From positions 2,600,001 through 2,664,000 of the forward strand of contig NZ_CP080327.1 in the NCBI RefSeq assembly GCF_019443285.1: a stretch of DNA of 64,000 nucleotides, read 5' to 3'. Each line of letters starts with the position of its first letter. Position 1 is the first letter of the stretch. A model generated the notes under the pieces. It ran no database searches. It was not told the DNA's origin and was given only the letters and a program-made list of their open reading frames with translations. The DNA is from Aquisediminimonas profunda (lineage in GTDB: Bacteria; Pseudomonadota; Alphaproteobacteria; Sphingomonadales; Sphingomonadaceae). Shown here one piece after another: positions 53,683-63,149 of this stretch. Made by a program: the position numbers and the translations under genes.

Positions 53683-54453
53683 ATGTCCACACGGTTTATT
53701 GATCTCTCGATTCCAATCACGAACGACGTGATTTCCGACCCTGATGTGATGCGGCCAAGCGTCACTTACATGACCCATGATACCACCTGGCAGCAGATTG
53801 CGTCCTTCTTCCCCGGCCTGACGAGAGCCGACCTGCCTGATGGCGAAGGGTGGGCCGTGGAGCAACTGACGCTGTCCACGCATAATGGCACCCATATGGA
53901 TGCGCCCTGGCACTTTCATTCGACAACCAACAGCGGGGCAATGCCTGCCCCTTCGATTGACGAGGCCCCGCTAGACTTGTTCTTCAAACCGGGCGTCAAG
54001 CTCGACTTTTCCGATCGTCCTCACGGACATGTGGTTTCGGCAGCTGAAGTCGAAGCTGAGCTTGCAAGGATCGGTCATGAGTTGAAGCCGCTTGATATTG
54101 TGCTGGTTCAGTCCGGCGCCATTTACGGCACCGAAAACTTCATTGATCAGGGATGCGGCATGGGAGCCGAGGCAACCCTGTATCTCACCGAACGGGGTGT
54201 CATGGTCGTTGGCACAGATGCATGGAGCTGGGACGCACCGTTCAGCCACACAGCAAAACGGTGGGCCAAAGATCGCGATCCTTCGATTATCTGGGAGGGT
54301 CACAAGGCGGGACGGATCAAACCCTATTACCAGATCGAAAAACTCGCCAACCTCGCGTCGCTGCCATCATCTGGCTTCACCCTGTCCTGCTTCCCGGTGA
54401 AAATTGCACGGGCCAGTGCTGGCTGGATCAGAGCCGTCGCACTGATTGACTAA
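53683..54453 (+). CDS. Cyclase-family metal hydrolase (kynurenine formamidase-like)
   Basis: 256 residues from ATG 53683. The zinc motif HNGTHMDAPWHF is diagnostic; MSTRFIDLSIPITNDV is the normal N-terminus. Members hydrolyse amides, lactones or CoA-linked acids; kynurenine formamidase is the best known. Stop shares CTAA with the convergent MAPEG gene. Substrate not predictable here. Confidence 0.88.
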   Translation: MSTRFIDLSIPITNDVISDPDVMRPSVTYMTHDTTWQQIASFFPGLTRADLPDGEGWAVEQLTLSTHNGTHMDAPWHFHSTTNSGAMPAPSIDEAPLDLFFKPGVKLDFSDRPHGHVVSAAEVEAELARIGHELKPLDIVLVQSGAIYGTENFIDQGCGMGAEATLYLTERGVMVVGTDAWSWDAPFSHTAKRWAKDRDPSIIWEGHKAGRIKPYYQIEKLANLASLPSSGFTLSCFPVKIARASAGWIRAVALID

Positions 54454-54860
54454 TTGCCGACCCGCGCAACCGCATACAAGGTCCAGGCGATCAAGACGGC
54501 ATAGGTCAGCCAGGTTCCGATAACCCCAATTTTTCGCCCGAGCGGCGGCTCCGTGCTCATGGGTGCATAGAGGCCGAAGATATGACAGATGCGGGCAAAT
54601 ACGAACACGGCCGCCACGGCACCGAGTATGCGAGGGTCTGCGGACGGCTCAAGAAGTGCGATCATGATGATCGCAAGCGGGGCGTGTTCTGCAAGGTTTC
54701 CGTGGCTCCGGCTGGCACTGATCAGTCTGGCGTTGCCATTTCCGTCGCCAAAGGCCGTCTTGGATTGCATGCGCTGGCGAACGGTATCGATCGCCGTGAT
54801 AAGCAGCAGGAGTGCACAGCTTGCTGCCGTCGCGGCTGTAATCGGTAATGCCATTGCCAT
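54450..54860 (-). CDS. MAPEG-family membrane protein
   Basis: 136 residues with four membrane helices (TAASCALLLLITAIDTV; LAIIMIALLEPSAD; ILGAVAAVFVFARICHIFGL; LTYAVLIAWTLYAVARVG). RSHGNLAEHAPLAIIMIALLE matches the MAPEG core, of which eukaryotic members handle glutathione and eicosanoids; bacterial roles are little known. Last gene of the propionate operon, 30 bases after pccA. Confidence 0.87.
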   Translation of the reverse strand: MAMALPITAATAASCALLLLITAIDTVRQRMQSKTAFGDGNGNARLISASRSHGNLAEHAPLAIIMIALLEPSADPRILGAVAAVFVFARICHIFGLYAPMSTEPPLGRKIGVIGTWLTYAVLIAWTLYAVARVGN

Positions 54861-54890
54861 TTCCTTCCCATCAATTGCGCCTGACTATCG

Positions 54891-56873
54891 TTACTCCATT
54901 TCCAAGATGACCGCATCTACTGCAAGGCTTTCTCCAGTTGACGCGTTGACCGATTTTACCACGCCTGCCTTTTCGGCCCGAAGGATGTTTTCCATCTTCA
55001 TCGCTTCGACGACTGCAAGCGGCTGCCCGGCCTCCACCTTGTCGCCTTCGTTGACATGAAGCGCGACAAGCAGCCCGGGCATCGGGCACAGGAGAAAGCG
55101 CGACAAATCCGGCGGGATTTTCTCGATCATGTGCGCAGCAAGGGGCGCAACATGTGCCGGGAGCACCCGAACCTTGTGGCTCGCACCCCTTGTCGTCAGG
55201 GCGAATCCTGTCCGGGATTTTGCAATCTTTACGGCAAGAGGTTTGCCGTCGATCTCTGCATCAACGATCCGATCGCCCGGCGTGTATTCCATCGCAAGAT
55301 CAAGCGTCTCGCCGTCCACTGTGACCTCGTCGCCTGACAAGCTAACGTCGTGCGCAATGCCGCCGATCAGCACCTGCCATGCGGATGGCGGTCTCAAGCG
55401 TTTGCCCAGTTGCCCATCGACTCTTCTTGCGCGATCCGCTTCGGCAGTTGCGGCAAAGGCGGCGATCGCTGCCAGGGAACGCAGCAGCTCTGGTGATGCA
55501 GGCGCTCCACCAAATCCTTCCGGATATTCTTCGGCAATGAAGCCTGTGGTCAACTCTCCAGACCGGAACCGTTCGTGCTGCATGATTGCAGACAGAAAAT
55601 CGATATTGTGTCCCAACCCCTGAATTTCGAACTGATCAAGCGCCAGAATTTGCCGATCTATCGCCTCTTCCCGTGTGTCCCCATAGGTGACGAGCTTTGC
55701 AATCATCGGATCATAGTAGATCGAAACCTCACCGCCTTCTGCAACGCCATCGTCAACCCGGACACCGTCTCCCTCAACAGGTGGATTATAGCGGACAAGT
55801 CGGCCAGTCGACGGCAGAAATCCGCGATAGGGGTCTTCGGCATAGACGCGGTTTTCGATTGCCCATCCCTTAAGAGCTACATCCTCCTGTGTGAATGAGA
55901 GCTTTTCGCCATTCGCAACACGGATCATCTGTTCGACCAGATCAATGCCGGTAATGCACTCGGTCACCGGATGCTCAACCTGGAGACGTGTATTCATTTC
56001 TAGAAAATAGAAACTCTCGCCCGTCGGATCCGCGCCTGAGACAATCAGTTCGACCGTGCCTGCGCTGAAATAGCCGACGGCACGCGCAAGGGCGACGCAT
56101 TGTTCCCCCATTGCCTTGCGCATTTTCGGCGTAACAAACGGCGATGGCGCTTCTTCGACAACTTTCTGATGGCGACGCTGAATCGAACATTCCCTCTCGT
56201 TGAGATAGAGAATGTTTCCGTGCTGGTCGCCAAGGATCTGAATTTCGATGTGGCGCGGATTGAGGATGAATTTTTCAATGAAAACCCGATCGTCGCCGAA
56301 ACTGTTTAAGCCTTCGCGCTTGGTTGCTTCAAATCCTTCGCGAACATCCTTCTCGCTATAGGCCAGCCGCATCCCTTTGCCGCCACCGCCGGCAGATGCT
56401 TTCATCATCACTGGATAGCCGATTTCTTCAGCAATACGGACCGCATGCTCGGTATCGTCAATCTCGCCGACAAAACCCGGGACCACATTGACGCCCGCTT
56501 CCAGCGCCAGCTTCTTGGATTCGATCTTGTCGCCCATGGCGGCAATCGCGCCAGGAGGGGGGCCAATGAATGCGATACCCTCTGCAGCCAGCGCCTCGGC
56601 AAAACTGGTGCGCTCCGAGAGAAAGCCATAACCCGGATGGACCGCTTCGGCCCCGGTTTGCTTGCATGCTGCGATGATCTTGTCGGCGAGGAGATAGGAT
56701 TGGGCCGCTGGCGATGGACCAATATGGACTGCCTCATCCGCCATGAGCACGAATGGGCTGCGCGCATCGGCATCGGAATAGACTGCAACAGTCGCAATGC
56801 CCATTTTCTTCGCCGTGCGGATAATGCGGCAAGCAATCTCGCCGCGATTGGCGATCAGGATTTTCTTGAACAT
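54891..56873 (-). CDS. pccA: Propionyl-CoA (acyl-CoA) carboxylase alpha subunit
   Basis: 660 residues from ATG 56873 (MFKKILIANRGEIACRIIRT). Biotin carboxylase with the ATP-grasp loop KASAGGGGKGMRL, EMNTRLQVEHPVTE, then a BT domain and C-terminal biotinyl domain with EAMKMEN lysine site. Together with PccB it carboxylates propionyl-CoA to methylmalonyl-CoA. The upstream extension to 56927 is inside the gap to metY and lacks homology. Confidence 0.96.
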   Translation of the reverse strand: MFKKILIANRGEIACRIIRTAKKMGIATVAVYSDADARSPFVLMADEAVHIGPSPAAQSYLLADKIIAACKQTGAEAVHPGYGFLSERTSFAEALAAEGIAFIGPPPGAIAAMGDKIESKKLALEAGVNVVPGFVGEIDDTEHAVRIAEEIGYPVMMKASAGGGGKGMRLAYSEKDVREGFEATKREGLNSFGDDRVFIEKFILNPRHIEIQILGDQHGNILYLNERECSIQRRHQKVVEEAPSPFVTPKMRKAMGEQCVALARAVGYFSAGTVELIVSGADPTGESFYFLEMNTRLQVEHPVTECITGIDLVEQMIRVANGEKLSFTQEDVALKGWAIENRVYAEDPYRGFLPSTGRLVRYNPPVEGDGVRVDDGVAEGGEVSIYYDPMIAKLVTYGDTREEAIDRQILALDQFEIQGLGHNIDFLSAIMQHERFRSGELTTGFIAEEYPEGFGGAPASPELLRSLAAIAAFAATAEADRARRVDGQLGKRLRPPSAWQVLIGGIAHDVSLSGDEVTVDGETLDLAMEYTPGDRIVDAEIDGKPLAVKIAKSRTGFALTTRGASHKVRVLPAHVAPLAAHMIEKIPPDLSRFLLCPMPGLLVALHVNEGDKVEAGQPLAVVEAMKMENILRAEKAGVVKSVNASTGESLAVDAVILEME

Positions 56874-56892
56874 GTGATGTGCTTTCCGTGAA

Positions 56893-58167
56893 TCAAATCT
56901 GTTCCAGCGCCTGTGCCAGATCCGCAACGATATCGTCGATATGCTCTATCCCGACGGAGACGCGCACAACATCTGCCCCTGCCCCGGCAGCAGCAAGTTC
57001 CTCCTCGCCCAACTGGCTGTGCGTCGTCGAGGCCGGGTGGATGATCAGCGAACGGGTGTCGCCGATGTTGGCAAGATGGCTTAACAGCTTGACCGAAGAC
57101 ACAAGCTTCACTCCCGCCTCATAGCCGCCCTTCACGCCGAAGGTGAACACGGCGCCAGCCTTGCCGCCGAGATAGCGCTGGGCAAGCTGGTGGTAGGGAT
57201 CTTCAGCAAGCCCGGCGTAGCTGACCCACGCAACCTTGGGGTGGTTCTGCAGCCACTTCGCGAGGTGCAACGCATTCGAGCAGTGCCGTTCCATGCGGAG
57301 AGCCAATGTTTCCATGCCGGTCAACGCAAGGAACGCGTTCATCGGCGCCATTGACGGGCCAAGGTCTCGCAGCCCGATCACCCGGCATGCAATGATGAAC
57401 GCGATTGGCCCCACCGCATCAGCAAGCACAGCGCCGTGATAGGAAGGGTTTGGCGCTGTCAATGTCGGGAACTTGTCGCTGGCCTTCCAGTCGAACTTGC
57501 CGGAGTCCACAATCAGGCCACCGATCGAATTTCCGTGACCGTTCAGAAACTTGGTTGCTGAATGGACGATAATGTCTGCACCGTGTTCAAACGGGCGACA
57601 AAGCATTGGCGTGGCCATTGTGTTGTCGACGACCAGCGGCACCCCAGCGTCGTGAGCAACCTTGGCGATGGCCGCAATGTCCTGCACAACGCCACCTGGA
57701 TTGGCGAGGCTTTCGATGAACACGGCACGAGTCTTTTCGGTAATTGCAGCCGCAACATTGGCTGGATCGTCTGCATCAACGAACACAGCCTTCCACCCGA
57801 ACTTGGCAAACGCATGGGCCAACTGGTTCAGCGACCCACCATAGAGTTTCTTGGCCGCGACGATTTCGCATCCAGTCTCCATGAGTGTATGAAAGACGAG
57901 CAGTTGGGCTGCATGGCCTGATGCTACTGCAAGCGCGCCAACGCCTCCTTCCAGCGCCGCAATCTTGCCTTCGAGTGCAGCGTTGGTCGGGTTCATGATC
58001 CGGGTGTAAATGTTCCCGAATTCCCTGAGGGCAAACAGATTTGCTGCATGTTCCGCACTATCAAAGACATAGCTCGCCGTCTGGTAGATCGGCGTGATCC
58101 GCGCGTTGGTGGTCGGATCTGGTTCGCAACCGGCGTGGATGGTGAGCGTTTCAAGTTTTTGCGTCAT
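56893..58167 (-). CDS. metY: O-acetylhomoserine sulfhydrylase / Cys-Met metabolism PLP enzyme
   Basis: 424 residues of the MetY group. PLP lysine in [17 protein letters not shown]-terminal [40 protein letters not shown]. MetY makes homocysteine from O-acetylhomoserine and sulfide; methionine gamma-lyase is a relative but is usually shorter (about 400). Overlaps mcm (ATGA) inside a propionate operon, which is unusual; homocysteine/2-oxobutyrate metabolism links to propionyl-CoA. Confidence 0.92.
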   Translation of the reverse strand: MTQKLETLTIHAGCEPDPTTNARITPIYQTASYVFDSAEHAANLFALREFGNIYTRIMNPTNAALEGKIAALEGGVGALAVASGHAAQLLVFHTLMETGCEIVAAKKLYGGSLNQLAHAFAKFGWKAVFVDADDPANVAAAITEKTRAVFIESLANPGGVVQDIAAIAKVAHDAGVPLVVDNTMATPMLCRPFEHGADIIVHSATKFLNGHGNSIGGLIVDSGKFDWKASDKFPTLTAPNPSYHGAVLADAVGPIAFIIACRVIGLRDLGPSMAPMNAFLALTGMETLALRMERHCSNALHLAKWLQNHPKVAWVSYAGLAEDPYHQLAQRYLGGKAGAVFTFGVKGGYEAGVKLVSSVKLLSHLANIGDTRSLIIHPASTTHSQLGEEELAAAGAGADVVRVSVGIEHIDDIVADLAQALEQI

Positions 58168-60296
58168 GCGGCTTTCCCCTCAATTTCAAGTGGCGGCATA
58201 TTGTGGCCAAGAAGCCGCAAGACATCGCCGGCACATTCGACAACATTTGTTCCCGGCCCATAGATGCCGACAACCCCGGCATTGCGCAGGAATTCATAGT
58301 CCTGCGGCGGAATGACACCGCCGGCGAAAACCTTGATGTCACTGCGTCCTGCTTCGCGCAGGAGACGAAGCAATTCCGGAATCAGGGTCTTGTGGCCAGC
58401 AGCGAGCGATGAAGCACCAATCGCGTCCACATCCTTCTCAAGCGCGAGCGCCAGCGTCTCTTCCGGCGTCTGGAACAGCGGGCCGGAGATGGTTTCAAAA
58501 CCCATGTCGGTAAATGCAGACGCGATCACGTTTGCCCCGCGATCATGGCCGTCCTGACCCATCTTTGCGACAAGCAATCTGGGCTTTCGGCCCAGGCGGC
58601 GGCTGATGGCATCGACGCCGTCCACCACAAGAGCATAACGGGCATCGTTCGCATAAGCCTTGCCGTAAATCCCCGTGACCGGCGTCGGCGTCGTGGCGTA
58701 TCGGCCAAAAGCCGACTCCAGCGCGTCCGAAATTTCGCCAAGCGTTGCCCGTGCGCGCGCCGCGTCGACTGCCAGTGCGAGGACGTTCTTCCCCCCGCGG
58801 GCGCCGGCTGAAAGAGCTGCGAGCGCTGCTGCGCAGGCTCCAGCATCCCGGGACGCCTTCACCGCTTTGATACGTGCGATCTGGCCTTCGCGAACCTTGG
58901 CATTGTCGACTTCGAGGGTGTCGAGATGCTCTTCATTCGCAAGCTTGTACTTGTTGACGCCGACAATGACATCTTCCGCCTTGTCTACACGCGCCTGCCG
59001 GGCAGCGGCTGCCTCCTCGATGACTCGCTTTGGCATGCCTGTAGCCACAGCCTTCGTCATTCCGCCAAGGGCATCGATCTCCTGTATGATCGCCCAGGCC
59101 CGATCCACGAGCTCGCTGGTCAGAGCCTCGACGTAATAAGACCCGCCCAGGGGATCGACGACTTTGGTGATCCCGCTTTCTTCGGCCAGAACGATTTGCG
59201 TGTTGCGTGCAATACGCGCCGAAAAGTCCGTGGGCAGGGCAATGGCTTCGTCCAGAGCATTGGTGTGCAGCGATTGCGTGCCACCCAATGTTGCAGCCAT
59301 CGCTTCGATCGTGGTGCGAATGACGTTGTTGTAGGGGTCCTGCTCCTGCAGCGACACGCCAGATGTCTGGCAATGGGTGCGCAGCATCTTGGAACGCTCG
59401 TCCTTGGCGCCAAGTCCATCCATGACCCGATGCCAAAGTGTGCGCGCAGCGCGAAGCTTCGCAACTTCCATGAAGAAGTTCATTCCGATGCCGAAAAAGA
59501 AACTTAGCCGCCCGGCAAAGGCGTCGATATCAAGCCCGCTTGCCATGGCGCGTTGCACATATTCCTTGCCATCGGCAATGGTGAAAGCCAGTTCCTGCAC
59601 CGCCGTCGCCCCGGCTTCGTGCATGTGATATCCGGAAATGGAAATACTATTGAATTTCGGCATATTATCCGACGTATATGCGATGATATCTGAAACAATC
59701 CGCATCGAAGGCTCGGGTGGATAAATATAGGTATTCCGAACCATGAATTCCTTCAGGATATCGTTCTGAATAGTCCCGTCGAGCTGGGCTTGAGCAACAC
59801 CCTGCTCCTCTCCGGCAACAATGAAGAAGGCAAGGATCGGGATTACCGCTCCATTCATAGTCATGCTGACCGACATCTGGTCGAGCGGTATCCCGTCGAA
59901 AAGGATTTTCATGTCTTCAACGGAGTCGATCGCAACCCCGGCCTTGCCCACATCGCCGACAACGCGCGGATGATCGCTGTCATAGCCGCGATGCGTAGCC
60001 AGATCGAACGCGACCGACAGCCCCTTTTGCCCGGCAGCAAGGTTTCGCCGGTAAAAGGCGTTGGACTCTTCCGCGGTTGAAAAGCCCGCATATTGACGGA
60101 TCGTCCAAGGCCGTCCGGCATACATTGAGGCACGAACGCCACGCGTGAACGGCGCAAATCCGGGCAAGCCCGGATCCTGAGCGTCGACTTCGGTATAAAG
60201 CGGCTTGACCGCGATCCCTTCCGGCGTGTGCCAGGTCAGGTCCTTGCCTTTGACCTCCTTGGCCGCGGCTGCCGTCCACGCTTCGATGTTTGCCAT
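58164..60296 (-). CDS. mcm: Methylmalonyl-CoA mutase, single-chain
   Basis: 710 residues from ATG 60296 ([20 protein letters not shown]). TIM barrel at the N-terminus ([20 protein letters not shown], then [20 protein letters not shown]); C-terminal B12 domain with [12 protein letters not shown] (DxHxxG lower-ligand His) and [11 protein letters not shown]. It converts (R)-methylmalonyl-CoA to succinyl-CoA. The ATG is one base after the enoyl-CoA gene stop. No MeaB-type GTPase is in the window. A long in-frame extension into the upstream gene is rejected. Confidence 0.96.
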   Translation of the reverse strand: MANIEAWTAAAAKEVKGKDLTWHTPEGIAVKPLYTEVDAQDPGLPGFAPFTRGVRASMYAGRPWTIRQYAGFSTAEESNAFYRRNLAAGQKGLSVAFDLATHRGYDSDHPRVVGDVGKAGVAIDSVEDMKILFDGIPLDQMSVSMTMNGAVIPILAFFIVAGEEQGVAQAQLDGTIQNDILKEFMVRNTYIYPPEPSMRIVSDIIAYTSDNMPKFNSISISGYHMHEAGATAVQELAFTIADGKEYVQRAMASGLDIDAFAGRLSFFFGIGMNFFMEVAKLRAARTLWHRVMDGLGAKDERSKMLRTHCQTSGVSLQEQDPYNNVIRTTIEAMAATLGGTQSLHTNALDEAIALPTDFSARIARNTQIVLAEESGITKVVDPLGGSYYVEALTSELVDRAWAIIQEIDALGGMTKAVATGMPKRVIEEAAAARQARVDKAEDVIVGVNKYKLANEEHLDTLEVDNAKVREGQIARIKAVKASRDAGACAAALAALSAGARGGKNVLALAVDAARARATLGEISDALESAFGRYATTPTPVTGIYGKAYANDARYALVVDGVDAISRRLGRKPRLLVAKMGQDGHDRGANVIASAFTDMGFETISGPLFQTPEETLALALEKDVDAIGASSLAAGHKTLIPELLRLLREAGRSDIKVFAGGVIPPQDYEFLRNAGVVGIYGPGTNVVECAGDVLRLLGHNMPPLEIEGKAA

Positions 60297-60297
60297 A

Positions 60298-61083
60298 TCA
60301 GTTGCCCTTGAACTCCGGCTTGCGCTTCTGCAGGAAGGACATGCCGCCTTCCCGCGCATCGGCACTTGCGCCCGCGATCTTCTGCCCTTCGGCTTCACGG
60401 AGAAGCGCGCTTGCATAATCTCCGTCCAGAGCTGCAGCGATATTCTGCCGCATGATTCCGAGTGCGACGGTCGGCCCCTTGGCGAGCCTTGCGGCCAAAG
60501 CCTGTGCCTCTTCAGCCAGCACGGCATCATCGACGCACTTGTAGATCAAACCCCAATCGGCAGCTTGCTCCGCAGAGATTTTTTCGCCCAGCATCATCAT
60601 CTGCGTGGCGCGCGCCTTGCCCAGCAAGCGAGTCAGCATCCAGCTGGCTCCGCCATCGGGAACCAGTCCGATATTCACGAATGCCTGCAGAAAATAAGCG
60701 GATTTCCCAGCGATTGCGAAATCGCTTGCCAATGCAAGACTGCATCCAACGCCGGCTGCAGGGCCATTGACGGCCGTGATAACGGGAACATTCAGCCGCG
60801 CGAGTTTCAACATGGTCGGGTTGTAGTGGCGGGTCAGCGCTCCATAGGGACCCCCGCCACCCGCAAGCGCTGAGCCCTCACCGCGCGCTTGCAAGTCTGC
60901 TCCCGAGCAAAAGGCACGCCCTTCGCCTGTAATGAGCAAGGCCCGCGCGCCATCGAGATTGTCGAGCGCCTCGGCAATTTCGTCAAACATCTGAGGCGGC
61001 GCTGCGTTCAGCCGCTCCGGGCGGTTGAGTGTGATTGTCGCGATTGAATCGGCGATATTGAACTTGATTGTTTCGTAAGCCAT
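60298..61083 (-). CDS. Enoyl-CoA hydratase/isomerase family protein (PaaG-like)
   Basis: 261 residues; crotonase fold with [20 protein letters not shown] and [20 protein letters not shown]. Both hydratase glutamates are replaced (GCSLA for [18 protein letters not shown] for PEINLG-type), the pattern of PaaG/isomerase-like members. So an isomerase reaction is more likely than hydration. Co-transcribed with mce and mcm, start overlaps mce stop by one base. It may feed branched or unsaturated acids into the propionyl-CoA route. Confidence 0.88.
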   Translation of the reverse strand: MAYETIKFNIADSIATITLNRPERLNAAPPQMFDEIAEALDNLDGARALLITGEGRAFCSGADLQARGEGSALAGGGGPYGALTRHYNPTMLKLARLNVPVITAVNGPAAGVGCSLALASDFAIAGKSAYFLQAFVNIGLVPDGGASWMLTRLLGKARATQMMMLGEKISAEQAADWGLIYKCVDDAVLAEEAQALAARLAKGPTVALGIMRQNIAAALDGDYASALLREAEGQKIAGASADAREGGMSFLQKRKPEFKGN

Positions 61084-61502
61084 CAGTGCGCCTCCTTTGG
61101 CGTTTCCATGATTTCGGTCAGCATTCCGCCCATATCCTTGGGATGGACGAAGAAAATCAGTGTGCCATGCGCCCCGATGCGCGGTTCGCCGAGCACTTTT
61201 TTGCCCATCGCCTCAAATTCGGCCTTGGCAGCATGAATATCGGGCACCTCGAAGCAGACATGATGCTGCCCGCCCAGCGGGTTCTTCGCGAGGAAGCCGT
61301 GGATCGGCGAGCCCGCACCCAATGGCTCGATCAGTTCGATCTGCGTGTTGGGCGTATCGACGAAGCAGACCTTTACACCCTGAGCAGGCATGTCGAACGG
61401 CTCATGGATTTTCGTTGCTCCCATCACATCGCGCCAATGCGCGATGCTGTCGGGGATCGACGGCGTTGCCACGCCGATATGGTTCAGACGGCCCAGTTTC
61501 AT
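61083..61502 (-). CDS. mce: Methylmalonyl-CoA epimerase
   Basis: 139 residues, glyoxalase fold with LGRLNHIGVATPSIPDSIAH, GLGAGSPIHGF-like central loop (EPLGAGSPIHGFLAKNPLGG), and HVCFEVPDIHAAKAEFEAMG. Metal ligands His (NHIGV), His (QHHVCFEV) and a C-terminal Glu/Gln are present. It interconverts the S- and R-forms between carboxylase and mutase. Nine bases after pccB stop. Confidence 0.94.
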   Translation of the reverse strand: MKLGRLNHIGVATPSIPDSIAHWRDVMGATKIHEPFDMPAQGVKVCFVDTPNTQIELIEPLGAGSPIHGFLAKNPLGGQHHVCFEVPDIHAAKAEFEAMGKKVLGEPRIGAHGTLIFFVHPKDMGGMLTEIMETPKEAH

Positions 61503-61511
61503 TGCGCGCTC

Positions 61512-63044
61512 CTAAAGCGGAATATTGTCATGCTTCTTCCAAGGGTTCTCGAGCGACTTGTTCCGCAGCTTCCTCAGCCCCAGAGCAATGCGCCGCCGTG
61601 TCGAGTGCGGCATGATGACCTCGTCAATAAACCCCTTGCTCGCAGCAACAAAGGGGTTCGCAAACCTGTCCTCATATTCCTTCGTCCGTTCGGCGATCTT
61701 CTCGGGATCACCGATGTCGGAACGGAAGATGATCTCCACCGCGCCCTTTGCGCCCATCACCGCGATTTCGGCGGTCGGCCAGGCATAGTTCAGATCGCCG
61801 CGCAGATGCTTTGACGCCATGACGTCATAGGCACCGCCATAGGCCTTGCGGGTAATCACCGTGATCTTGGGAACGGTCGCTTCGGCATAGGCAAAGAGCA
61901 GTTTTGCGCCATTCTTGATGATGCCGTTATGCTCCTGGCTGACACCCGGAAGGAAACCCGGCACGTCGACAAAAGTGATGATCGGGATGTCGAACGCGTC
62001 GCAGAAACGAACGAAACGCCCCGCCTTTTTCGAAGCTGCAATGTCGAGACAGCCTGCGAGCACCATTGGCTGGTTAGCGACCACGCCAATTGTCCGCCCT
62101 TCGATCCGACCGAAGCCAACAATGATATTCCCGGCATGCGCCGGCTGAATTTCAAAGAAATCCCCTTCATCCAGCGTCTTCCGGATGACTTCGTGCATGT
62201 CATAGGGCTGGTTGGCGTTGGCCGGGATCAGCGTATCAAGACTGTCTTCCTGACGATCCCATGGGTCGGCGGTTGGCCTCTCCGGGACCGGCATGCGGTT
62301 GTTTTCCGGCAGGAAATCGAAGAAGTCACGCGCGGCGAGCAGGGCCTCGATATCGTTTTCGAACGCTACATCAGCGACGCCAGACTTGGTGGTGTGCGTG
62401 ATCGCACCACCCAGTTCCTCCTGTGTCACGACTTCATTGGTCACGGTCTTCACAACGTCCGGGCCAGTCACGAACATATAGGAAGAGTCCTTCACCATGA
62501 AGATGAAGTCAGTCATCGCAGGCGAATAGACTGCTCCGCCAGCGCACGGCCCCATGATCAGGCTGATCTGTGGCACAACCCCCGAAGCCAGCACATTGCG
62601 CTGGAAGACCTCGGCATAGCCTCCGAGCGATGCCACGCCTTCCTGAATGCGCGCGCCTCCGGAGTCATTGAGCCCGATCACAGGCGCACCGACCTTCATT
62701 GCATTGTCCATGACCTTGCAGATCTTTTGCGCGTGTCGCTCAGACAGCGAGCCACCGAAAACAGTGAAATCCTGGGAAAAGACAAAGACCAGCCGCCCGT
62801 TGATAGTTCCCGATCCCGTGACGACTCCGTCACCCATGAATTTCGTATCCTGCATCCCGAAGTCGACGCAATTGTGCTCGACATACATATCGAGTTCTTC
62901 GAACGACCCTTCGTCGAGCAGGATTTCGAGCCGCTCGCGCGCCGTCAGACGCCCTTTTGCGTGCTGCGCATCAATCCGCTTCTGGCCACCGCCCATGCGT
63001 GCCGCGGCGCGGCGCTTTTCAAGTTCTGCAATATTGGAGGACAT
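61512..63044 (-). CDS. pccB: Propionyl-CoA carboxylase beta subunit
   Basis: 510 residues, full length; carboxyltransferase crotonase-fold pair: [20 protein letters not shown] and [62 protein letters not shown] precedes the ATG at 63044. First gene of the propionate operon (pccB-mce-ech-mcm-metY-pccA-MAPEG); the regulator is divergent across 105 bases with TTTGCAAA boxes. Confidence 0.96.
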   Translation of the reverse strand: MSSNIAELEKRRAAARMGGGQKRIDAQHAKGRLTARERLEILLDEGSFEELDMYVEHNCVDFGMQDTKFMGDGVVTGSGTINGRLVFVFSQDFTVFGGSLSERHAQKICKVMDNAMKVGAPVIGLNDSGGARIQEGVASLGGYAEVFQRNVLASGVVPQISLIMGPCAGGAVYSPAMTDFIFMVKDSSYMFVTGPDVVKTVTNEVVTQEELGGAITHTTKSGVADVAFENDIEALLAARDFFDFLPENNRMPVPERPTADPWDRQEDSLDTLIPANANQPYDMHEVIRKTLDEGDFFEIQPAHAGNIIVGFGRIEGRTIGVVANQPMVLAGCLDIAASKKAGRFVRFCDAFDIPIITFVDVPGFLPGVSQEHNGIIKNGAKLLFAYAEATVPKITVITRKAYGGAYDVMASKHLRGDLNYAWPTAEIAVMGAKGAVEIIFRSDIGDPEKIAERTKEYEDRFANPFVAASKGFIDEVIMPHSTRRRIALGLRKLRNKSLENPWKKHDNIPL

Positions 63045-63105
63045 AGACTTCCCCTATTTGAAAGGAGCCGTCTTCTGCTGATCCAATGCAAAAGGCAAAT
63101 GTGAA

Positions 63106-63136
63106 TTTGCAAAGTTGCAAAGTCGCATTTTGCAAA
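63106..63136. promoter_or_regulatory. PccR-type operator cluster (TTTGCAAA boxes)
   Basis: TTTGCAAA at 63106-63113, GTTGCAAA at 63114-63121 and TTTGCAAA at 63129-63136 lie between the divergent pccB and pccR starts. They match the TTTGCAAA palindrome described for PccR control of propionyl-CoA genes in Rhodobacter (from memory). The boxes are 14-44 bases upstream of pccR and 62-92 upstream of pccB, so both may be controlled. Confidence 0.75.
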
Positions 63137-63149
63137 TTATCACGGCATC

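Noticed and set aside
58164-60530. 78-residue N-terminal extension of methylmalonyl-CoA mutase
   Set aside because: The extension overlaps the upstream crotonase gene and has no homology; the normal family start MANIEAW is at 60296.
61929-63104. 391-codon + strand frame opposite pccB
   Set aside because: Complete overlap with a clear carboxylase subunit; no domain or signal peptide, and it runs across the pccB start region.
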